This document shows positions 1 to 7,762 of a stretch of DNA of 64,000 bases, one piece after another. This DNA comes from Paraburkholderia fungorum (GTDB lineage: Bacteria > Pseudomonadota > Gammaproteobacteria > Burkholderiales > Burkholderiaceae), in NCBI RefSeq assembly GCF_900099835.1, contig NZ_FNKP01000002.1:1488001-1552000 (forward strand), written 5' to 3'. Within the stretch, counting starts at the first letter, position 1; each line of letters begins with the position of its first letter. The translations under genes were made by a program, and so were the position numbers. The notes below the pieces were generated by a model. The model ran no database searches. It was not told the DNA's origin and saw only the letters and a program-made list of their open reading frames with translations.

Positions 1-503
1 AGTTTCTCGATGAACTCGTCTTCGCCACGCTGATACCAGATGCCTTCGCTGGTCCGGTTGCGGATCACATCCTCCTTGCCGGTGGCGGGATTGACCGTGG
101 TAGACCGTTTCAGCCGATGCCGAGAGCGCTCGATCATCTCGTCGCACTCTTGCGCCGACAGCACGTCGGCGAACACGATCACCTGCGGGCGCTCGCAACG
201 CATCAGCACGCGGACATCGCGATCATGCGCGCGGATCACGTTGCCGCGCGCGACCGGCGGATCGTCGTATTGATAGGTTTGAGGAACCGCCTCGGCGAGC
301 ACCGCTTCGGTTGCGTTCATCGCCGAAACAGAAGCCGACACCGCATCCGCCGGATCACGGCCAAACGCGTTATGTACTGCGACGCTCGCGGCATTGGCGG
401 AGAAACCCGCGCCGACCATCGATTCGATCATCGACTCGGGACTGCAACCGCGCGTCACGTTGCTGCTCAGCCACTCTTCCCACGCGGCATCGACTACTGG
501 CAT
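1..503 (-). CDS. Prolyl 4-hydroxylase-like 2OG-Fe(II) oxygenase, 3' end cut off by window
   Basis: The minus-strand reading frame opens with ATG at 503 and runs off the left edge without a stop, so only the first 167 residues are visible. The N-terminal ~90 residues are a helical region (MPVVDAAWEEW...). Then comes the start of a P4Hc-type fold, with PQVIVFADVLSAQECDEMI, followed by RLKRSTTVNP and RNRTSEGIWYQ, which is the family's conserved N(R)TSxG segment before the metal-binding HxD motif. The HxD...H residues would lie past the edge. Known family members hydroxylate proline or related residues using 2-oxoglutarate and Fe(II). The substrate here cannot be told. Confidence 0.85.
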   Translation of the reverse strand, partial: MPVVDAAWEEWLSSNVTRGCSPESMIESMVGAGFSANAASVAVHNAFGRDPADAVSASVSAMNATEAVLAEAVPQTYQYDDPPVARGNVIRAHDRDVRVLMRCERPQVIVFADVLSAQECDEMIERSRHRLKRSTTVNPATGKEDVIRNRTSEGIWYQRGEDEFIEK

Positions 504-607
504 GGCTTTCCTCGCTGGTCTGCCTGAAGAAATACGAAGCTAACCGGTTCAATCATAACAAGTGCAACACGGCGCTCCGTGCAACGGATCCGCCCCGCTC
601 ACCCCGT

Positions 608-1087
608 TCAGTCTCGCGTTTCCCGATTGCGATACAGCGCGAGACCCCGGCGCGCCTGTGCTCGGATTGCGCGCTGCACGAGCGGCGACCAGCCGAGCAA
701 CGTGCCCCGCAGGCCCATTGCCTGGCGCAGCCATTGGTAGAGGCTGAAGTTGTCGCGATGCTCGACGATCAGACCGTCGCGAAACACGAAACGGGCATCG
801 ATCTCGTTGATCACCTGACGCCCGGTCTGGCTGAACAGATAGCTCGCCACCCAATGCGCGCGGCCGGTCTGGTCGTCGGCTTCGACGCCGCCGAACGTCA
901 GCGAAAACGCCTGCGCGCGCGCCACCAGCAGGCGCCACATGTCGCGCGCCTCGTCGCCGCGAAGCTCGCCGAAAGCGGGATCGCTGAAGACGACGTCGTC
1001 GGCATAGCAGGCGATCATGGTCTCGGCATCGCGGCGCTGGAAGGCGGTGTAAAAACGTTCGATCAGGTCGGTGTTCGGATGGCTCAT
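608..1087 (-). CDS. SnoaL/NTF2-like family protein
   Basis: 159 residues from the ATG at 1087 (MSHPNTDLIERFYTAF). The opening pattern of helix, then RRDAETMIACYADDVVFSDPAFGELRG, then FVFRDGLIVEHRDNFSLYQWLRQAMG is the cone-shaped NTF2-like/SnoaL fold used by ketosteroid isomerase relatives. An upstream in-frame start at 1174 would add 29 residues unlike the family, so I take the inner one. Members are either small enzymes or ligand-binding proteins, and no catalytic role can be fixed. It lies downstream of nothing obvious and is transcribed in the same direction as the oxygenase at the left edge. Confidence 0.8.
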   Translation of the reverse strand: MSHPNTDLIERFYTAFQRRDAETMIACYADDVVFSDPAFGELRGDEARDMWRLLVARAQAFSLTFGGVEADDQTGRAHWVASYLFSQTGRQVINEIDARFVFRDGLIVEHRDNFSLYQWLRQAMGLRGTLLGWSPLVQRAIRAQARRGLALYRNRETRD

Positions 1088-1249
1088 TGTTGTCGTGTGG
1101 TGCGTTGCCAGGATGCCGCAAGACGCGGCTGGAAAAAGCGTTCGCCCGCATTTTACGGCGAGCTTGCAGCACACGATATCGGAAAACGGCGCAAACCGGG
1201 CACGTCTCGGTGATGTCGCTCACTATCTGCTCGACTCCGCCTACGTGAG

Positions 1250-1636
1250 CCCGCCGATGCCGGTCGACGACGGTATCCAGGCCGCCACCGTGCCGCGACC
1301 GGTTCGTTATCGCGATGCATCAGGCTCGCGCAGTTGCGGGACCCATGTTTCGTGCCGCCGGAACAGAAAGCGGGCACTTTCGAACTCGCGCGACGCGGGC
1401 GCTGCTCCACCCGGCTCGGCCCGCCCCCCCCCAGCACGCTCGCGGCGGTGCTCGCGTGCTTGTCGCCCGGCGGGTACGTGGCGGTCGGTCCGCATACGCT
1501 CGCCGGCCGCATCGCGTTGCCGGGGGCCGGCACGCCGATCCCGTCGGAAATCACGATTGCGTTCCGAAAATACGAACGGGCACCGGCCGTCAAAGCGTTT
1601 CTCGACTTCGCCCGACGCCCCGAAACCGCTACCTGA
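1250..1636 (+). pseudogene. LysR-type regulator C-terminal remnant
   Basis: The frame ending at 1636 reads LRDPCFVPPEQKAGTFELARRGRC...TLAAVLACLSPGGYVAVGPHTLAGRIALP...PIPSEITIAFRKYERAPAVKAFLDFARR. This has the order and wording of the effector-binding domain of LysR regulators: an xGTxExARR segment, a VAxxPxxLAG loop and a C-terminal PAVxAFLDF helix. No winged-helix DNA-binding half is present upstream, a few residues are missing after IALPG, and a run of nine C (1424-1432) interrupts the homologous part. I read it as a decayed gene fragment. The left limit is approximate. Confidence 0.5.
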
Positions 1637-1690
1637 AACCCTTCCCACACCGCGCTTACTCCTTCCCGGTTCAACACACCGCTCGCCTTT

Positions 1691-1714
1691 CGTTATATCC
1701 TGTCGAATATCACG
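1691..1714. promoter_or_regulatory. ModE-box-like site A
   Basis: 24-bp imperfect palindrome CGTTATAT-N8-ATATCACG, 7 of 8 arm positions paired. It has the same length and half-site (CGTTATAT) as the E. coli modA operator. It lies 100 bp before the probable GTG start of the gene at 1814. Confidence 0.55.
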
Positions 1715-1813
1715 GTAGGCTTCGTAGAGCCCGGAAAGCCCGTATTTATTGGCTTTTCGGCCCGCGCGCATCCCGTGCGGCGAAGCAAAACAGACCAGCA
1801 GGAGCCAGCAGCA

Positions 1814-2485
1814 GTGCGCAGTCGATCCCCTTTATCCGATCCCGCCAGGCGCGGTCGACAGGTGGCAAACGAGATTTCGTCGACCATCGTCGCCGTGAAA
1901 TCAGCGTCCGAACGCGGCCGGGCCGAGTCGATCCGCGATGTGGTCGACGCGTACCGGCGCCTTTACGGCAGCGTGCAGCGCTTCGTGCTGATGCTGACCG
2001 GCGACCAGTTGAATTTCGCGGCGGTCGGCACGACCGGCTCGCACTCGCTGAACCAGTTGCTGTCGATCCTCGCCGACCACGCAAAAGCGGCGTCCTTCGC
2101 GCGTTTGCGCGACCTGAAAGCCGCCATCGAAGACGCCCGTTCCGCCGAGCAACTGCGCGACGCGATTTTCTCGGACGCCTCCAGCAACGATGTGTCCGCG
2201 TTGCGCAAGGTCGTGACGGAACTCGAACGGCTCGACGCCACCTTCGTCGGACTGTGCGTCGGGCATGTGCTGGAACAGCATGCCCGCGCGGATAGCAGCG
2301 ACGCAGCGGCAGGCGCGGCTCGACTCACACTTGCCCGAGCCCGACGACGCGCCACGGCGACAGCGACGAACGCGGCGGGCAAGCTGCCGGGTGCATCCGT
2401 CAGCGCTAGCGCCGGTGTCGAAGCCACCGCGAGGCCGCGCAAAGCGCGCACCGTCGAACCCGAGCTTGCGCGCTTACCCGACTAA
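1814..2485 (+). CDS. Hypothetical helical protein in molybdenum block
   Basis: About 223 residues, no family recognised. Residues ~20-150 are rich in amphipathic helix (SIRDVVDAYRRLYGSVQRFVLMLTGDQLNF, LRDLKAAIEDARSAEQLRDAIF). The last ~70 residues are Ala/Arg-rich and look disordered and basic. The GTG at 1814 is favoured over the more distant GTG at 1775 because GGAG lies nine bases upstream. Another in-frame GTG at 1862 is possible. A ModE-box-like site stands in front of it and the DUF2325 gene follows 125 bp downstream in the same direction. That ties it by context, not by homology, to the molybdenum block. Confidence 0.65.
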   Translation: MRSRSPLSDPARRGRQVANEISSTIVAVKSASERGRAESIRDVVDAYRRLYGSVQRFVLMLTGDQLNFAAVGTTGSHSLNQLLSILADHAKAASFARLRDLKAAIEDARSAEQLRDAIFSDASSNDVSALRKVVTELERLDATFVGLCVGHVLEQHARADSSDAAAGAARLTLARARRRATATATNAAGKLPGASVSASAGVEATARPRKARTVEPELARLPD

Positions 2486-2493
2486 TCGACATG

Positions 2494-2517
2494 GCCGCTT
2501 ATGAGCGCTTTTTTTTA
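2494..2517 (+). terminator. Weak intrinsic terminator
   Basis: A short CGCT-TATG-AGCG hairpin is followed by a run of eight T just after the hypothetical gene ending at 2485. The stem is only four pairs, so this is tentative. Confidence 0.35.
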
Positions 2518-2524
2518 CCGCCCG

Positions 2525-2548
2525 CTATATCCGCTGATATATATCGAC
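2525..2548. promoter_or_regulatory. ModE-box-like site B
   Basis: 24-bp palindrome CGCTATAT-N8-ATATATCG, 7 of 8 arm positions paired, placed 62 bp before the ATG of the DUF2325 gene. Same length and half-sites as sites A, C, D and E. Confidence 0.55.
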
Positions 2549-2610
2549 GGTACGGCAAACGCGCACGGCCGACACAACCTGCCTGACGCCGAACCGGATT
2601 CGAGGTCATC

Positions 2611-3960
2611 ATGAACACGCCCCCGTTTCGTCTCGCCCAGCCGTCACGTCTGAAACTCTCCGGCGACGAACTCGCCGGCACAGGCCTGAGCAGCGTCGCC
2701 GATCCTTGCTGCACGCCCGTCAAGGCATCGCTGACAAACACCAAACGGCGCGCCCGCCTGTCCGAGCTTGACGGGCATCTGCATTGCTCGATCATCGGCA
2801 CCTGTCTGAGCACGCACGAGTTGCGCAAGCTGGTGCCCCGATTCACCGGACTCGACCGCCGCGACGCGAGCGATCTGGAGATTCATCACTCGGCGGTCGA
2901 ACTGGCGATCGAAGGCGGCGCGGCCGCCAAGGCGCTCCACAAGCTGCTGGACGAGCACTATGCGGGCGCGGTGCGCCGTTTCGACAAGGCCGCCGACGAC
3001 GTCGATCTTCTCAAGCTCTGGGACGAAGCGCTGAAAAACGGCGACATCCCCCCGGCATATTGGGCCTTGATGACGCATCCGTTTGCGACCATGCCGGTTC
3101 GTCAGAAGGCGTTCGGCGACTTGCACATGCTGTCGCACCTGGTCGGCGCGGCCAATCGCGCGGATATTCGCCGGCTGGTCGCGCTGGAAGAAGAAAACGC
3201 CGCGCTGAAGGAAAAAGTGGAGCGGCAACAAGTCCGTCTGCGTGAACTCGGCACGCAGCACGAAGCGACGATTGCTGCACTGAACGAACAGATCGCGCAG
3301 ACCTCTCGCCCGCGTCTCGTCGATGCCGTTGCCGGTGACGTCGAAGCGGAAATGCAACGTCTGCGCGACAGACTGGACGACGCCGATCAGCGGATCGCGC
3401 TGCATACAAGCCGCCGTGAGGCTGCCGAACAACGCACGCTTCAGGAACAGGAAGCCGCGCTTGCGTTACGCAAGAGCCACGATCAGGCGCTGGCGCTGCT
3501 CAAGCTGGTGCAAAGCGAATGCGACGCACTGGAACGCGCAACCGTCGATGCCGCGGATGCCGTCAGCGGAACCGGCGCGCGCCGGGCGAGCCTCGACAGC
3601 GTGCACGGCAAGCGGATTGTCTACGTGGGCGGGCGGCCTGGTTCGAACTCGGCGCTCAAGCGTCTGGTGGAAGCGGCCGGCGGCGATCTGGTGGTGCACG
3701 ACGGCGGCGTCGAAGACCGTAAAGGGCTGCTTGCCGCTGCGCTGCCGGGGGCGGATATCGTCGTGTTTCCAGTGGACTGCATCGACCACGATTCGATGAA
3801 TACGCTCAAGCGGGTTTGCGAGCGGCATCAGATCGACTATCACCCGTTGCGCACCGCGAGCGTGGCGAGCTTCGTCGAGTTGATGGCCCGGCTGCATCCC
3901 GAGCATCTCGCTCAACTTGGCACTGCGCCGCCCTCGGCGTTCTGTTTGCGGCACGGTTGA
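2611..3960 (+). CDS. DUF2325 coiled-coil protein
   Basis: 449 residues, ATG at 2611 preceded by GAGG. Three parts can be seen. Residues ~1-185 are mixed and include HLHCSIIGTCLSTHELRKL. Residues ~190-310 are heptad-rich (ALEEENAALKEKVERQQVRLRELG and a second block), predicted coiled coil. Residues ~335-430 form the DUF2325 domain with IVYVGGRPGSNSALKRLVEAAGGDLVVHDGG, DIVVFPVDCIDHDSM and DYHPLRTASVASFVELM. The domain has a Rossmann-like look but no known chemistry. The gene sits behind a ModE-box-like site and beside modE, which suggests a role in molybdate response. That role is inference. Confidence 0.85.
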   Translation: MNTPPFRLAQPSRLKLSGDELAGTGLSSVADPCCTPVKASLTNTKRRARLSELDGHLHCSIIGTCLSTHELRKLVPRFTGLDRRDASDLEIHHSAVELAIEGGAAAKALHKLLDEHYAGAVRRFDKAADDVDLLKLWDEALKNGDIPPAYWALMTHPFATMPVRQKAFGDLHMLSHLVGAANRADIRRLVALEEENAALKEKVERQQVRLRELGTQHEATIAALNEQIAQTSRPRLVDAVAGDVEAEMQRLRDRLDDADQRIALHTSRREAAEQRTLQEQEAALALRKSHDQALALLKLVQSECDALERATVDAADAVSGTGARRASLDSVHGKRIVYVGGRPGSNSALKRLVEAAGGDLVVHDGGVEDRKGLLAAALPGADIVVFPVDCIDHDSMNTLKRVCERHQIDYHPLRTASVASFVELMARLHPEHLAQLGTAPPSAFCLRHG

Positions 3961-4009
3961 GTGCGTGGCGCGGTGAGCCGCCGCGCACCGTCGCCGAAAC
4001 GTTTGACCT

Positions 4010-4405
4010 CTAGCGGATCAGCCGCGTCAACTCGGCGATCTGCTTCGCGCAACTGCGCTGCGCTTCTTCTTCGACATCGCGATACAAACGGACGATGGTC
4101 TCGCCCACCGGCGTGAGCGTGCAGCCGCCGCCACTTTGGCCGCCCTGCTCCGAATGCGTGGCCGGAGATTTGAGCGAGCGGTTCAACTCGTCGATCAGCA
4201 GCCACGCTCGACGGTACGACATGTCGAGGCTCCGCGCCGCCGCCGAAATCGAACCGTGTTCGCGCACGGCTTCAAGCAGGTCCACTTTGCCGGGCCCGAG
4301 CGCGACCGCGTCGCCATTTCGGATACGCATTCTGAAGCGCACTTCAGGGCGTGTTTTAGGCGATTTCGACGCCGGTGCGGGTTTGGTTTTGAGGGTGTCA
4401 GCCAT
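4010..4405 (-). CDS. modE: ModE-type winged-helix molybdate regulator, DNA-binding domain only
   Basis: 131 residues from the ATG at 4405 (MADTLKTK). RFRMRIRNGDAVALGPGKVDLLEAVREHGSISAAARSLDMSYRRAWLLIDELNRSL is the LysR-like HTH of ModE. TLTPVGETIVRLYRDVEEEAQ is its wing and dimer helix. E. coli ModE has ~260 residues with two C-terminal Mop/TOBE molybdate-binding repeats, which are absent here, so molybdate sensing must come from another protein or another mechanism. A longer frame starting at 4588 overlaps nifQ and is not favoured. It is the last gene of the probable minus-strand operon 5643-4010. Confidence 0.88.
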   Translation of the reverse strand: MADTLKTKPAPASKSPKTRPEVRFRMRIRNGDAVALGPGKVDLLEAVREHGSISAAARSLDMSYRRAWLLIDELNRSLKSPATHSEQGGQSGGGCTLTPVGETIVRLYRDVEEEAQRSCAKQIAELTRLIR

Positions 4406-4454
4406 GCGCGAAAGCATACACGAACGGCCTCGCGCTGCCATCCTGGCCGAACGG

Positions 4455-5099
4455 CTACGGGCGTTGCTGCGGGAAGCAGTGGGCGTAGTCTTCGCAGCCC
4501 GGACAGCCGGGTGCGGGACCGGGCGCGAGACCCAACGAAAGCGCACGTTGCCCTGCGAGGAATTTTTTCCAGCGAAGGTTCGCGACATTCAACGCAACGA
4601 GTGTCGGGAAATAGCGCGTCAACATCCACGTGACTTCGTCGCGGCCGGCCAGGCCGAGGTCGCGCCACAGATGATCGGGACGCAAACAGGCGTGGGCGAT
4701 GATGGTAGCGAGATCGCGTGCGTCTCCGGCATCGACGGCGGGGTTTGCGTGGGTCAGCAATACCGCGTGAAGGGTGCGGACGAAATCGGCGTGAACTTGC
4801 ACGGCGGTGTCCGTTGTAAGCGGTGACGCAGGTGCGGCTGCGCGCGCGAAATGCCGCGAAAGCAGCGCGCCCCACTCACCCGGTTGCAGGCCGAGCAGCG
4901 CAAGTTCGTGGCGCACGTCACGCTCGGCGATCAGTTTGGCGAACAGTTGGGTGTCGGCGGAATTCGCGTTGCCTGCTGCGCGCAACCACTTCTCCATGCA
5001 CGCGGCAACTTGCGGATCGGTCGGCCAAACTAACGGCCCGGCCACGGCAAACGCGGCGGATCCAGCAGCAGATTCGAATGAAAGCGGATCGTCAGACAT
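4455..5099 (-). CDS. NifQ-family protein
   Basis: About 214 residues. The C-terminal half carries NifQ features: HLWRDLGLAGRDEVTWMLTRYFPTLVALNVANLRWKKFL, then a cysteine cluster CPGCEDYAHCF. Classic NifQ has C-x4-C-x2-C-x5-C and donates molybdenum for nitrogenase cofactor assembly. Here the last three Cys fit and the first position is Gly. No nif genes are in the window. The start may be at 5099 (MSDDPLSFE) or 5129; neither has a clear ribosome site. The gene is 25-55 bp from the molybdopterin-domain gene upstream and 49 bp from modE downstream, so all three are probably one transcript. Confidence 0.8.
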   Translation of the reverse strand: MSDDPLSFESAAGSAAFAVAGPLVWPTDPQVAACMEKWLRAAGNANSADTQLFAKLIAERDVRHELALLGLQPGEWGALLSRHFARAAAPASPLTTDTAVQVHADFVRTLHAVLLTHANPAVDAGDARDLATIIAHACLRPDHLWRDLGLAGRDEVTWMLTRYFPTLVALNVANLRWKKFLAGQRALSLGLAPGPAPGCPGCEDYAHCFPQQRP

Positions 5100-5154
5100 G
5101 AACAGACGCGGCGAAAAACAAAGGCTCATATTAAGCCCGCGTCACGCCAGCGCG

Positions 5155-5643
5155 CTAACCCAACGGCGCGAGAACCTGCGCCTCGATCCGCGCAAGCCGC
5201 TTGACGTGGCGAGGCGCAGGCAAAATGTCCGAACCCGAGAACAGAATCGGCGCGCCGTCCTGCGCATCCAGCGCGCGGCCGCCGCACTCGTAAGCGACCA
5301 GCACGCTCTCGCCGACCGGCGTATTGAAAAGTTCATGCCACGAGAACGTCACGACATAGCCGTCGTGCCCCACGGCGACGAACACGGTTCGCTTGAACTC
5401 ACCTGGAATGGCGTTGGGCAGACCCGCTTCCTCGATCAGCGTAGTCAGTCGCACCCCGCGATACGGCTCAACGCTGCGAATAAACCGGTTGGTCGTATAG
5501 CAGCGCAGATCGAACGGCGTCGCGACGATGCTTTCGTAGCGCCGCAGTTGATCAAGCCCGATCGACAGCGAACGCTGGAACCCCCCGCTCAGGACAAGCG
5601 CGCCGTCGACGGCGGGCGCGGCAATCACATTCACAGTATCCAT
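5155..5643 (-). CDS. Small molybdopterin-dependent oxidoreductase-domain protein
   Basis: 162 residues, ATG at 5643, first gene of the minus-strand modE operon. The sequence resembles a compact sulfite-oxidase/YedY molybdopterin domain: FDLRCYTTNRFIRSVEPYRGVRLTTLIEEAGLP, then FVAVGHDGYVVTFSWHELFNTPVGESVLVAYECGG and a C-terminal GSDILPAPRHVKRLARIEA. The Cys in LRCYTT stands where sulfite-oxidase-type proteins place the molybdenum-ligating cysteine. No signal peptide or haem site is seen. At 162 residues it is much shorter than SUOX or MsrP, so it may bind the cofactor without a full catalytic site. Confidence 0.72.
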   Translation of the reverse strand: MDTVNVIAAPAVDGALVLSGGFQRSLSIGLDQLRRYESIVATPFDLRCYTTNRFIRSVEPYRGVRLTTLIEEAGLPNAIPGEFKRTVFVAVGHDGYVVTFSWHELFNTPVGESVLVAYECGGRALDAQDGAPILFSGSDILPAPRHVKRLARIEAQVLAPLG

Positions 5644-5687
5644 AGACGGTTATCTCCTGCATCGACGCGTAATGCGGTCTGTTCATT

Positions 5688-5711
5688 CGCTATACCCGTG
5701 TGTATATTACG
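5688..5711. promoter_or_regulatory. ModE-box-like site C
   Basis: 24-bp element CGCTATAC-N8-ATATTACG, 45 bp upstream of the molybdopterin-domain gene on the minus strand and 140 bp before the lipoprotein gene on the plus strand. It could serve both divergent transcripts. Confidence 0.5.
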
Positions 5712-5740
5712 CTGCGCTGGCGGCATCGGTAGGCAACTGC

Positions 5741-5773
5741 GCCGATACGCAATATATCGCCGCGCATATCGGC
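5741..5773. promoter_or_regulatory. ModE-box-like site D inside a perfect 7-bp inverted repeat
   Basis: Bases 5748-5771 fit the same 24-bp frame (CGCAATAT-N8-GCATATCG), though less symmetrically. They lie inside GCCGATA (5741-5747) paired perfectly with TATCGGC (5767-5773). It may be a second ModE site or a separate operator in the divergent intergenic region. Confidence 0.4.
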
Positions 5774-5850
5774 AACCGGACCGGCCTCCGCATTGAGCGC
5801 CGGCGGCACGAGCATGTGCGGCACACGGCCGACGCCGTTCAGGAGATCCC

Positions 5851-6777
5851 ATGCGCCTCTCACTTTCGCTGCAACGCACCGCCCGCCTCGCGCTCGCGAC
5901 CTGCGGTCTGATCGCCGCACTGACCGGATGCGCCGGCAACAAGCCCGCGAACGCGCCGCAGCGTGTGCCGGTGAGCGCGACAGCGAACGGCATCGCGGTG
6001 CGCGTCGCGGACGGCGCCGTCTTCATCACCGACGATCAGGCCAGCAGCGTGCTGGCGTCGTCCGACGCGCACGCTTTTGCGCACTTCGCGAGCGTGCCAA
6101 CCGTTTCGGGTCAGCCGACCGGCCTGAGCCAGTTGAGTTTCACCGACGACGGCCTGCTGATGATCGCGCGCTTCGGCTTCGGCACGGCGAGCGCGGTATT
6201 CGGCATCGCGGGCGCGGATCAGATCACCGCATTCACCGGCCCCGATCCGTTGCGCCGCCGCCTCGGTCTGATCTCCATCGGCTCGAACCGCTTACTGTCG
6301 ACATGGTTCATCAAGAACGGCAGCAATCCGCCGCAAGGCGCGCTGAGCCTGATCACCTACGATCCGGCCACGCATGCCGCAGTGGAACGCGATCTGCTGA
6401 CGGGCCTCGGCAAACCGGTCGGCATCGCGACTTCGGGCGACACCGTTTATATCTCGGATCAGGCGAACAACAACATCGTCTCGGCAAATCTGAGCACGTT
6501 GCTTAGCGCACCCCAGCCCGTCACGCTGCGCACGGTGTTCGCGCAGATCGACGGGCCTGACCTGATGGCCGACGGACCCGACGGTGCGCTCTACACGAAA
6601 TGCAACGCCACCGGTTTATGCCGCGTCGCGCGGGACGGCACCGTCAGCGTCCTCGCCAACGACTTGCAGAACGCGCGCGGCGTAGCCGTCGACGCATTGC
6701 GCGGCAGGCTGTACGTGATCGACCGCGCGAGCCATAGCGGCAACACCAGCACGCTGCGCATCTTCCCGCTCAAGTAA
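5851..6777 (+). CDS. Beta-propeller-like lipoprotein
   Basis: 308 residues, ATG preceded by AGGAG. A signal peptide ends in the lipobox LTGC with Cys27, so the protein should be lipid-anchored. The rest shows repeated blade-like segments typical of NHL/SMP-30 propellers: GIAVRVADGAVFITDDQASSVL, GLSQLSFTDDGLLMIARFG, PVGIATSGDTVYISDQANNNIVSA, DGPDGALYTKCNATGLCRVARDG and ARGVAVDALRGRLYVIDRAS. No enzyme motif is apparent. It is divergent from the modE operon with two ModE-box-like sites between them, and modA follows 82 bp downstream. A role as a periplasmic or outer-membrane sensor or binding protein is only a guess. Confidence 0.78.
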   Translation: MRLSLSLQRTARLALATCGLIAALTGCAGNKPANAPQRVPVSATANGIAVRVADGAVFITDDQASSVLASSDAHAFAHFASVPTVSGQPTGLSQLSFTDDGLLMIARFGFGTASAVFGIAGADQITAFTGPDPLRRRLGLISIGSNRLLSTWFIKNGSNPPQGALSLITYDPATHAAVERDLLTGLGKPVGIATSGDTVYISDQANNNIVSANLSTLLSAPQPVTLRTVFAQIDGPDLMADGPDGALYTKCNATGLCRVARDGTVSVLANDLQNARGVAVDALRGRLYVIDRASHSGNTSTLRIFPLK

Positions 6778-6820
6778 TGCATCACGTGCCACATCGCCAC
6801 CCAACCTGACGCAATGGCGT

Positions 6821-6844
6821 CGTAATATATCGCTCTTCATAACG
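6821..6844. promoter_or_regulatory. ModE-box-like site E, upstream of modA-type gene
   Basis: 24-bp element CGTAATAT-N8-TCATAACG, 15 bp before the ATG at 6860. Its right arm CATAACG is the same as in the E. coli modA operator. It probably represses the transporter when molybdate is plentiful. Confidence 0.6.
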
Positions 6845-6859
6845 TATCGGGGTTTTCGC

Positions 6860-7750
6860 ATGATTCGCAAGCTGCTCGCCTCTCTCGTCGCTCCTGTCGT
6901 CGCTGTCACCTGTGTCGTGACGGCCGCGCCCGCCTTCGCGCAGGACAACACGGTCAACGTGCTGTACGCCGGCTCGCTCGTCAACCTGATGGAGCGCAGC
7001 ATCGGCCCCGCGTTCGAGAAGGCCACCGGCCAGCATTTCCGCGGCTATGCGGCGGGTTCGAACAAGATCGCCAACGAGATCAAGGGCAAGCTGCGTCGCG
7101 GTGACGTGTTCATCAGCGCAAGTCCGAAGGTCAACACCGGCTTGATGGGCGAAGCGAATGGCGATCACGTCACGTGGTACGTGAATTTCGCCGAGTCGCC
7201 GTTGATGATCGGCTATAACCCGCAGAGCAAATTCGCGTCGCAATTCAAGAGCAAGCGTTGGGATCAGGTGTTGCAGGAGCCCGGTATCCGTATCGGCCGG
7301 ACCGATCCGAAGCTCGATCCGAAGGGCGCGTTCACCGTCGAGATGATGACGAAGGCGGCGGACCTTTATCATCAGCCGGACCTGGTCGAGAAGACCCTCG
7401 GCGCGGCGGAAAATCCCGAACAGGTGCTGCCTGAGGAAACGCTGGTTGGCCGCCTGCAATCCGGTCAGCTCGATGCCGGCTTCTTCTACTCGACCGAAAC
7501 CTCGGACCTGAAGATTCCGGCGATTCGCCCGGCGCCTGAATTGCAGGCCAAGGCCAGCTACACGCTGACGATTCTCAACGACGCGCCGAATCGCACCGGT
7601 GCGGTCAGCTTCGTCGATTTCCTGTTGAGCGAACAAGGCCGCACGCTGCTCAAGCAACACGGCGTGGACGTCGTCAAACCGACTGTAAGCGGTAGCGTGC
7701 AGGCGATCCCGCCGTCGGTGCAAGCCGTGATCGACGCCGCCAACCAGTAA
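6860..7750 (+). CDS. Molybdate/tungstate ABC transporter substrate-binding protein (WtpA/ModA type)
   Basis: 296 residues with a Sec signal peptide cleaved about after APAFA (residue 27). The mature start NTVNVLYAGSLVNLMERSIGPAFEKATG, then RGYAAGSNKIANEIKGKLRRGDVFISA, and later GRTDPKLDPKGAFTVEMM and TGAVSFVDFLLSEQGRTLLKQHG are the WtpA-like branch of periplasmic oxyanion-binding proteins. It delivers molybdate or tungstate to the membrane transporter encoded 13 bp downstream. The ModE-like operator right in front supports the assignment. Molybdate cannot be told from tungstate by sequence alone. Confidence 0.87.
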   Translation: MIRKLLASLVAPVVAVTCVVTAAPAFAQDNTVNVLYAGSLVNLMERSIGPAFEKATGQHFRGYAAGSNKIANEIKGKLRRGDVFISASPKVNTGLMGEANGDHVTWYVNFAESPLMIGYNPQSKFASQFKSKRWDQVLQEPGIRIGRTDPKLDPKGAFTVEMMTKAADLYHQPDLVEKTLGAAENPEQVLPEETLVGRLQSGQLDAGFFYSTETSDLKIPAIRPAPELQAKASYTLTILNDAPNRTGAVSFVDFLLSEQGRTLLKQHGVDVVKPTVSGSVQAIPPSVQAVIDAANQ

Positions 7751-7762
7751 CGCAAGCTGCTG

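Noticed and set aside
311..1213. Long plus-strand frames opposite the SnoaL-like gene
   Set aside because: They mirror the minus-strand gene, have Arg/Ala/His-rich non-protein-like sequence and no ribosome site.
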